Below, piece after piece: positions 5,470 through 10,764 of a stretch of 10,764 bases of DNA. Source of the DNA: Thermoanaerobaculia bacterium (GTDB lineage: Bacteria > Acidobacteriota > Thermoanaerobaculia > Multivoradales > UBA5704); assembly GCA_025937035.1 (NCBI GenBank), contig JAICSG010000069.1:1-10764 (forward strand). Reading direction: 5' to 3'. How positions within the stretch are numbered: position 1 is the stretch's first letter; each line of letters starts with the position of its first letter. The position numbers and the translations under genes were made by a program. The notes under the pieces are model-generated. The model saw only the letters and a list, made by a program, of their open reading frames with translations, was not told the DNA's origin and ran no database searches.

Positions 5470-7569
5470 TCAACCTCTCTGCTTCCGCAATTCATCCACC
5501 CGTTTGAGAGGCTCGACCACGTCCGCGCGCGTCGAGAATTCCTCGAAGGAAAACCTTGCTTTCCGCCGCCAGTTGGGCCGCTCGTCGTGGGTGCCCGGCA
5601 CGTTCTGCGGCTCGGTCTCCTGCCAGAGATCCTCCAGATTCACCTGCACCATGCGCGCCGGGCTGGTGGCCAGGTGGTCCAGGCGCAGACGCAGGAGGGC
5701 CGCGTCGGTGGCGAGCCCTCTCCCCCTCTGCTCCGGCGGCAGCTCCTGCTCCATCCCCTGGCGGATCCACCCGCGCCGCTCCTTCTCCTGGTGCGCCTGC
5801 TCGGGGGTGAAGAAGCCGAGGCTCTGGAGATCGTCCACGTCCTTGGACTGCAAAAACCCCTCGAAGGTCGGCATGTCGTGAGTGTTGAGGCTCGCCACGC
5901 AGCGGGCCGGCGGCGGTCGCAGCCCCTGGCTGCCCGGCTGGAGCTCGTACTGCACCACGTACATGCCGAGCACCTCGTGACGGTCCATCCCCTCGTAGAC
6001 CTCGGGCGGCACCGTGCCCAGGTTCTCGCCGACCACGATCGCGCGGTGGCGGTGGCTCTCGATGGAGAGCACGGCGTACAGCTCCTCGGCCGGATAGCGC
6101 ACGTAGACGCCGGCCGCGGCGCCCATCTCTTGCGGCACCCAGAAGAGCCGATGGAGCTGCATCACGTGGTCGAGGCGCAGGATGCCCGCGTGCTGGAGGT
6201 GATGGCGCAGGCAATCGATCAGGTAGTCGTAGCCGCGCTCGCGCAGGCGCTCCGGCTGGAGCGGCGGGAACCCCCACTCCTGCCCCTTGGTGAAGAAGGA
6301 GTCCGGCGGCGCGCCGGCCGAGACCCCTTCCGCGAACAGGTCGCGATGGCGCCAGACGTCGTAAGCGCTGCCGTGGACCCCCACCGGCAGGTCCAGATAG
6401 AGGCCGGGGCCGCGCTTGCGCGCCTCCGCCGCCATCGAGCGGAGCTGCTGGTCGGCGGCCCACTGGGTCCAGAGGTAGTAGCGCCGGTCTTCGTCATCGT
6501 AATCGGCGGGAGCCAGGGTCCCCTCCCGCAGCCGCCCGGGCCAACTCTGCCAGGGCTCCCCGCGGCGGTCCCCCACGGCGCGGAAGGCGGCGTAGTCGTC
6601 GAGGCCGGGCTTGTTGGCGACGAATTTCTCGAATTCCCCCTGCCGGTCCCCCGGATGGGAGAAGAAGCGCTGCGCCAGCTCTTCCAGCACCCGCCGCTTG
6701 AGCGCCGCGAGACGCGCGTAGTCGACCCGGGGCATGGCCCGCAGCGCCTCGACCTCGCGCAGGAAGTCGGGGGCCTCGATCAGCCGCCGGGCCGAGGCGC
6801 AGTCCTCCATCTCCGGCAACCGGCGGGGGTCGACGTACAGCTCGTTCCAGAACAGGCGCGACGCCGGAGCGTAGGGGCTGGGCTCGAACGGCTCCTCCAG
6901 GAAGGAGGCGAGCAGCGGCAGGGTGGCCACCAGGCCGCCGCCCAGCCCCGAGGTCCACTCGGCCAGCGTCTCCAGGTCGGAGAAGTCGCCAGCCCCCCAG
7001 CTCCGGGAGGTGCGCAGGGCGTAGAGCGGCAGGAAGACGCCCCAGAGCGGCCTGGTCTCTTCTCCAGGGGCCCCCTCATAGCACCGGGTGGGCGCGCAGA
7101 GGATCAGCGACTCCGAGGACCGGCCGCCGGTTTCCACGGTGAGCCGGTGATAGCCCAGGGGCAGGGGCTCGGCGAGGGTGAGCCGCCGGCCGGGGCGCGG
7201 CCACCCCTCGCGCCAGATCTCCGGGAGGCTCTGGAGATCCACCATCTGGGCTCGGCGCTCGCCGTTCTCGAGGTCGAGGTGATAGGCGAGCGAGCCGTCG
7301 ACGTGGAGCGGGCGCAGCTCGATCGCGGGCGCGGCCCCGTCCCAGACGACCGTCACCGGCTCGACGACGCGGCGTTCGAGCTCCTCCCGCCGCTCGCGGA
7401 GCGCCTCGGGCACGTCCGCCATCCCGTCGACCGGGGCCTGGAGGGCGCGCAGCACGGCGAGCAGGGAGTCGGGTCCCGCCTCGACGTGCTTCCCCGTGGC
7501 GTCGTCATAGGAGGTCTGGACCCCATACAGCCAGGCCAGCGTGGCCAGATCTTCGCGTTCGTTCGCCAA
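5470..7569 (-). CDS. malQ: 4-alpha-glucanotransferase (amylomaltase, GH77)
   Basis: MalQ transfers maltosyl or longer units between alpha-1,4 glucans, releasing glucose and evening out chain lengths. From the TTG start the protein is 699 residues, close to the E. coli type. Roughly 150 N-terminal residues precede the GH77 barrel, as in the long class, beginning [14 protein letters not shown]. Barrel signatures: [51 protein letters not shown]. Catalytic residues are D467 in [18 protein letters not shown]515 in [11 protein letters not shown] and D565 in [12 protein letters not shown]. Start choice: a TTG at 7569 with GAGAGGGG 8 bases upstream gives [14 protein letters not shown], 19 bases after the treS stop. 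An in-frame ATG at 7602 would overlap the treS end by 14 bases and has no Shine-Dalgarno; it would add 11 residues (710 in all). It is translationally close to both neighbours. Its likely job is recycling short malto-oligosaccharides from TreS, TreZ and glycogen turnover. Confidence 0.96.
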   Translation of the reverse strand: MANEREDLATLAWLYGVQTSYDDATGKHVEAGPDSLLAVLRALQAPVDGMADVPEALRERREELERRVVEPVTVVWDGAAPAIELRPLHVDGSLAYHLDLENGERRAQMVDLQSLPEIWREGWPRPGRRLTLAEPLPLGYHRLTVETGGRSSESLILCAPTRCYEGAPGEETRPLWGVFLPLYALRTSRSWGAGDFSDLETLAEWTSGLGGGLVATLPLLASFLEEPFEPSPYAPASRLFWNELYVDPRRLPEMEDCASARRLIEAPDFLREVEALRAMPRVDYARLAALKRRVLEELAQRFFSHPGDRQGEFEKFVANKPGLDDYAAFRAVGDRRGEPWQSWPGRLREGTLAPADYDDEDRRYYLWTQWAADQQLRSMAAEARKRGPGLYLDLPVGVHGSAYDVWRHRDLFAEGVSAGAPPDSFFTKGQEWGFPPLQPERLRERGYDYLIDCLRHHLQHAGILRLDHVMQLHRLFWVPQEMGAAAGVYVRYPAEELYAVLSIESHRHRAIVVGENLGTVPPEVYEGMDRHEVLGMYVVQYELQPGSQGLRPPPARCVASLNTHDMPTFEGFLQSKDVDDLQSLGFFTPEQAHQEKERRGWIRQGMEQELPPEQRGRGLATDAALLRLRLDHLATSPARMVQVNLEDLWQETEPQNVPGTHDERPNWRRKARFSFEEFSTRADVVEPLKRVDELRKQRG
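5474..5480 (-). promoter_or_regulatory. Ribosome binding site of glgB, inside the malQ 3' end
   Basis: AGAGAGG on the minus strand overlaps the final codons of malQ and lies 6 bases before the glgB ATG at 5467. It selects the ATG over the TTG two codons earlier and links glgB translation to ribosomes finishing malQ. Confidence 0.7.
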
Positions 7570-7577
7570 TCGTCCTA

Positions 7578-7585
7578 CCCCTCTC
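7578..7585 (-). promoter_or_regulatory. Ribosome binding site favouring the TTG start of malQ
   Basis: GAGAGGGG on the minus strand lies 8 bases before TTG at 7569, with a second weak site (TAGGA) only 3 bases away. The alternative ATG at 7602 follows CAGATCCTCG, which has no ribosome-binding match. Confidence 0.55.
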
Positions 7586-7588
7586 GTT

Positions 7589-10500
7589 CTATCCCTCTCC
7601 ATCGAGGATCTGGCGGATCCCCCGCAACGGGATCCGCAGCCAGTCCGGCCGGTTGTTGAGCTCGTAGCCCATCTCGTAGATCGCCTTCTCCAGCAGGTAG
7701 CTGTCGAGCAGCACCTGCCGCTCCTCGCGTGAGGCCGGCAGGAAGGCCGTCCCCCGCGCCCGCCGCAGGTAGGCTTGCAGGAACGCCGCGGAGATCCAGC
7801 GCTCCCAGTAGAGGGCCCACCCCTCCAGCTCCGGCATCGCGTCGGCCGAGGCCATGCCGGAGGCCGCCTCCTCGAACAGCTTCACGTAGGCCGCGTACTG
7901 GAACGAGCGCAGCATGCCGGCCACGTCCCGGAACGGCGACCGCTTCAGGCGCCGCTCGGAGAGCGACCGCGACGGCTCCCCTTCGAAGTCGAGGATCACG
8001 AAGTCGCGCCCCGTGAACAGCACCTGCCCCAGATGATAGTCCCCATGCGTGCGGATGCGCTCGGCGGCGAGCTTCCGCCCCGTGAGGCGCCGGAAGCGCT
8101 CCAGGATCCGCTCCTCGGCGCCGAGCACCCAGTCCGCCTCCCCTCGCACCGCCTCGGGCAGCCCGGCCAGCTTCTGCCGCAGGAGCCGCAGGTTCTTCTT
8201 GGTGAGCGAGCGCATGGAATCATACAGCGACCGCTGGTAAAGCTCCGAGAAGGGCTCGGGCTCGAAATCCTTCCCCGTGCCGGAGGCGAGGGCGATGTGC
8301 AGCTCCGCCGTGCGCTCGGCGAGCAGCCGCGCCTGGGGGACGTAGGTGCCGATGCGCTCGAAGTCGTCGGCGCTCATCTCCCGCGCCGCCAGATCGATCA
8401 GGGGCCCGGTGGGAACGGCCGCGGGGGTGCTCCGCCAGTGCGAGAGCACGCGGTCGAAATAGCGGCCGAGGGCGTCGAGCGTGTAGCTCCAGGCGTCCCC
8501 CTCGTTGGGCACGAATTCCTGGAGAATGCCGAGCGTCACCGGCTCGCCCGTCCGCTGCCGGACCTCCAGCGATCCGGCCACCCGCGGGATGTGCCGGAAG
8601 TCGGTCTGGTCGGTGAGGAAGCGGCCGATCTCCAGATCGGGATTGACACCTGGCTCGACCTTGCGGAAGACCTTCAGCGCCAGCCGGTCGCCGTAGCGGA
8701 TCGAGGTGTTGCTCTGCTCGGCCCGCAAGGGGGCCGGCTCCAGGTCCCCCGCGCCGCGGAGCTCAGGGAAGACCGGCGAGGGCTGGGCCACCAGCTCGCC
8801 GCGCCAGCCGCGGAAGCGCTCGCCGCGTCCGATGGCCTCCAGCAGGGCGCGCGAGAAGGCGGGCTCGCCCAGCGGATCGTAGAGCACCCCCGTCCCCTCG
8901 AAGACGTCCGACTCCAGCCGGGCCATCACGCCCGCGAGCGCGGAGTCCCCGGCCCGCCGGGCCGGCGCGAAGGCGAGCGGCAGGGCATACATCTCGGCCT
9001 CGGCGTCCGCGTAATCCACGTCCAGCAGGGCGATCACCGCGTAGTCCCCCACCGGGATCGCCTCCACGATCTCGACCGCCCGCAGCGTCCGCGCCTTGCC
9101 GCCGAACCAGCGGCGGGTGGGGAGCAGGTCGAGGAGCACGGCTTCGAGGTCCCGTTTGGTCTTGCCTTGCAGACAGCTCCGCCAGTCCCCCTCGATGGCG
9201 AGCGCGGGGACGGGCATCTCGCCGGCCATCGCCTCGCTCGGCCCCGACTGCCGGGCGCGGCCGAATTGCGCCGGGTCCTGCACCAGGGCGAACCAGTAGA
9301 ACGAATGGGGGCCGAGCGTCAGCCCATAGCAGGCGGCCGTGATCGAGGGAAACGGCGAGCGGCCGAACAGCTCGACCGGGGTCAGCCCGGCGAGCTCCGT
9401 GAGGTCCAGCTCCGCGTACTGCGAGAAACGCGAGAGGTTCGCCACCACCAGCAGCGTCTCCTCCGGCGTCCGCCGCAGGAAGGCCAGCACGCGGTGGTTG
9501 TCCGGATGCAGGAACTCCAGGCTGCCGCGGCTGAACGCCGGATGGCGCTTGCGCAGGGCGATCACCCGCCGCATCCACCAGAGCAGCGAATGGGGGTTCC
9601 CCTGCTGGGCCTCCACGTTCACCGCCTCGTAGTGGTATTCGGGATCGACGATCACCGGCAGATAGAGCCGCTGCGGATTGGCCCGCGAGAAGCCGGCGTT
9701 CTTGTCCGCGCTCCACTGCATGGGGGTGCGCACGCCGTTGCGGTCGCCGAGATAGAAATTGTCCCCCATGCCGATCTCGTCGCCGTAATAGAGGACCGGC
9801 GTGCCCGGCAGCGAGAAGAGCAGGGCGTTGAGCAGCTCGATCCGCCGCCGGTCGTTGCCCAGCAGCGGCGCCAGGCGCCGGCGGATGCCGACGTTGATCC
9901 GCTGGTCCTTGTCCGCCGCGTAGACCCGGTACATGTAGTCCCGCTCCTCGTCGGTGACCATCTCCAGGGTCAATTCATCATGATTGCGCAGGAAGATCGC
10001 CCACTGCGCCTTCTCCGGGATGGGCGGCGTCTGCTGGAGGATGTCGATGATCGGATAGCGGTCCTCCATCCGCACCGACATGAAGAGGCGGGGCATCACC
10101 GGAAAATGGAACGACATGTGGCACTCGTCGCCGCCGGTGGCCGGATCGCCGAAGTAGGCGATCGAGTCCTCGGGCCACTGGTTGGCCTCGGCCAGGAGCA
10201 TGCGGTTGGGGAACTTCTCGTCCACGTGCGCCCGCAGCTTCTTCAGAAAGGCGTGGGTCTCGGGCAGGTTCTCGTTGTTCGTCCCCTCGCGCTCGAAGAG
10301 GTAGGGGATGGCATCGAGCCGGAGGCCGTCCACCCCCATCTCCATCCAGAAGTCGAGCGCCTTGAAGACCTCCTCCTGCACGAGCGGGTTGTCGAAGTTG
10401 AGGTCCGGCTGGTGCGAGAAGAAGCGGTGCCAGTAGTAGGCGTTGGCGACCGGGTCCTTGGTCCAGTTGGAGGTCTCGGTGTCGGTGAAGATGATCCGCG

Positions 10501-10764
10501 TGCCGGCGTACTTCGTGTCCGTGTCGCTCCAGACGTAGAAATCGCGCTCCGGCGAGCCGGGAGGGGCGAGCCGCGCGCGCTGGAACCACGGATGCTGGTC
10601 CGACGTGTGGTTGATCACCAGCTCGGTGATCACCTTCAGCCCCCGCTTGTGCGCCTCGTCGAGGCAGAGCTTGAAGTCCTCGAGGGACCCGTAGGCGGGG
10701 TGGACGCTGGTGTAGTCGGAGATGTCGTAGCCGTCGTCGCGCCAGGGGGAGGGGTAGAACGGCA
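7589..10764 (-). CDS. treS: Trehalose synthase / maltokinase fusion (N-terminus beyond window)
   Basis: TreS interconverts trehalose and maltose, and the fused maltokinase (Mak/Pep2) phosphorylates maltose with ATP to maltose-1-phosphate, the GlgE donor. The window holds 1057 residues; about 60 at the N-terminus are missing, judging by the first visible TreS motif [22 protein letters not shown]13 catalytic residues in fragment numbering are D150 in [21 protein letters not shown]192 in [11 protein letters not shown] and D262 in [12 protein letters not shown]. The TreS part ends near residue 490 ([10 protein letters not shown]). A linker of about 45 residues leads to the kinase: RRWFGGKAR (around 552), [19 protein letters not shown] with the ATP-site Lys near 697, catalytic HGDYHLGQ at 906-913, then VILDFEGEP. 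The end, [14 protein letters not shown], is typical of these fusions. A GTG at 10633 is an internal Val, not the start. The stop is 19 bases before malQ. No disrupted residues seen. Confidence 0.96.
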   Translation of the reverse strand, partial: PFYPSPWRDDGYDISDYTSVHPAYGSLEDFKLCLDEAHKRGLKVITELVINHTSDQHPWFQRARLAPPGSPERDFYVWSDTDTKYAGTRIIFTDTETSNWTKDPVANAYYWHRFFSHQPDLNFDNPLVQEEVFKALDFWMEMGVDGLRLDAIPYLFEREGTNNENLPETHAFLKKLRAHVDEKFPNRMLLAEANQWPEDSIAYFGDPATGGDECHMSFHFPVMPRLFMSVRMEDRYPIIDILQQTPPIPEKAQWAIFLRNHDELTLEMVTDEERDYMYRVYAADKDQRINVGIRRRLAPLLGNDRRRIELLNALLFSLPGTPVLYYGDEIGMGDNFYLGDRNGVRTPMQWSADKNAGFSRANPQRLYLPVIVDPEYHYEAVNVEAQQGNPHSLLWWMRRVIALRKRHPAFSRGSLEFLHPDNHRVLAFLRRTPEETLLVVANLSRFSQYAELDLTELAGLTPVELFGRSPFPSITAACYGLTLGPHSFYWFALVQDPAQFGRARQSGPSEAMAGEMPVPALAIEGDWRSCLQGKTKRDLEAVLLDLLPTRRWFGGKARTLRAVEIVEAIPVGDYAVIALLDVDYADAEAEMYALPLAFAPARRAGDSALAGVMARLESDVFEGTGVLYDPLGEPAFSRALLEAIGRGERFRGWRGELVAQPSPVFPELRGAGDLEPAPLRAEQSNTSIRYGDRLALKVFRKVEPGVNPDLEIGRFLTDQTDFRHIPRVAGSLEVRQRTGEPVTLGILQEFVPNEGDAWSYTLDALGRYFDRVLSHWRSTPAAVPTGPLIDLAAREMSADDFERIGTYVPQARLLAERTAELHIALASGTGKDFEPEPFSELYQRSLYDSMRSLTKKNLRLLRQKLAGLPEAVRGEADWVLGAEERILERFRRLTGRKLAAERIRTHGDYHLGQVLFTGRDFVILDFEGEPSRSLSERRLKRSPFRDVAGMLRSFQYAAYVKLFEEAASGMASADAMPELEGWALYWERWISAAFLQAYLRRARGTAFLPASREERQVLLDSYLLEKAIYEMGYELNNRPDWLRIPLRGIRQILDGEG

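Noticed and set aside
5587..7659. Long plus-strand open frame opposite malQ (690 codons)
   Set aside because: Same cause: high GC third positions remove stops on the opposite strand. The sequence is Arg/Gly/Leu/Pro-rich without domain signatures, while malQ is clear.
10631..10633. GTG as the start of the treS-maltokinase gene
   Set aside because: In-frame sequence continues upstream with typical TreS residues ([20 protein letters not shown]), so the GTG is an internal valine and the real start is outside the window.

Overview
The window reads as chromosome from a high-GC bacterium, with every convincing gene on the minus strand. The five enzyme genes carry strong GC bias; a hand count of one line, 8041-8100, gives 46 of 60 G/C. 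The sequence does not fix the taxon. A fused trehalose synthase-maltokinase next to malQ, glgB, treZ and a DUF3536-type GH57 gene is, from general knowledge, a layout found in groups such as Acidobacteriota and the former Deltaproteobacteria; that placement is inference.

Read in the direction of transcription (high to low coordinates), the window opens inside a treS-maltokinase fusion (10764-7589, N-terminus cut by the window edge). Then come malQ (GH77 4-alpha-glucanotransferase, 7569-5470), glgB (branching enzyme, 5467-3479) and treZ (malto-oligosyltrehalose trehalohydrolase, 3410-1620). Gaps are 19, 2 and 68 bases, so these four genes look like one operon. It ends at a clear intrinsic terminator at 1580-1551. 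A short toxin-antitoxin pair follows: a 61-residue acidic antitoxin overlapping by one base a 108-residue MazF/PemK-type toxin. The last gene is the N-terminal 307 residues of a GH57/DUF3536 glycosidase-like protein, cut by the start of the window. No stretch longer than about 120 bases lacks a gene, and I see no tRNA, rRNA, CRISPR array, transposase or attachment site.

Together the enzymes describe a trehalose-glycogen cycle. TreS interconverts trehalose and maltose, and the fused kinase turns maltose into maltose-1-phosphate, the donor for GlgE. GlgB branches the glucan, MalQ redistributes chain lengths, and TreZ releases trehalose from chain ends converted by TreY. Neither GlgE nor TreY is in the window, so the most useful prediction is that glgE lies upstream of 10764 and treY lies elsewhere, possibly beyond position 1.

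The enzymes are recognisable members of known families with their catalytic residues in place, and I found no clearly undescribed system. The points most worth a second look are the lower-GC toxin-antitoxin pair lodged inside the carbohydrate cluster, its antitoxin without a recognised DNA-binding fold, the acidic tail on GlgB, the uncharacterised GH57 protein, and an AT-rich patch within and just upstream of treZ.
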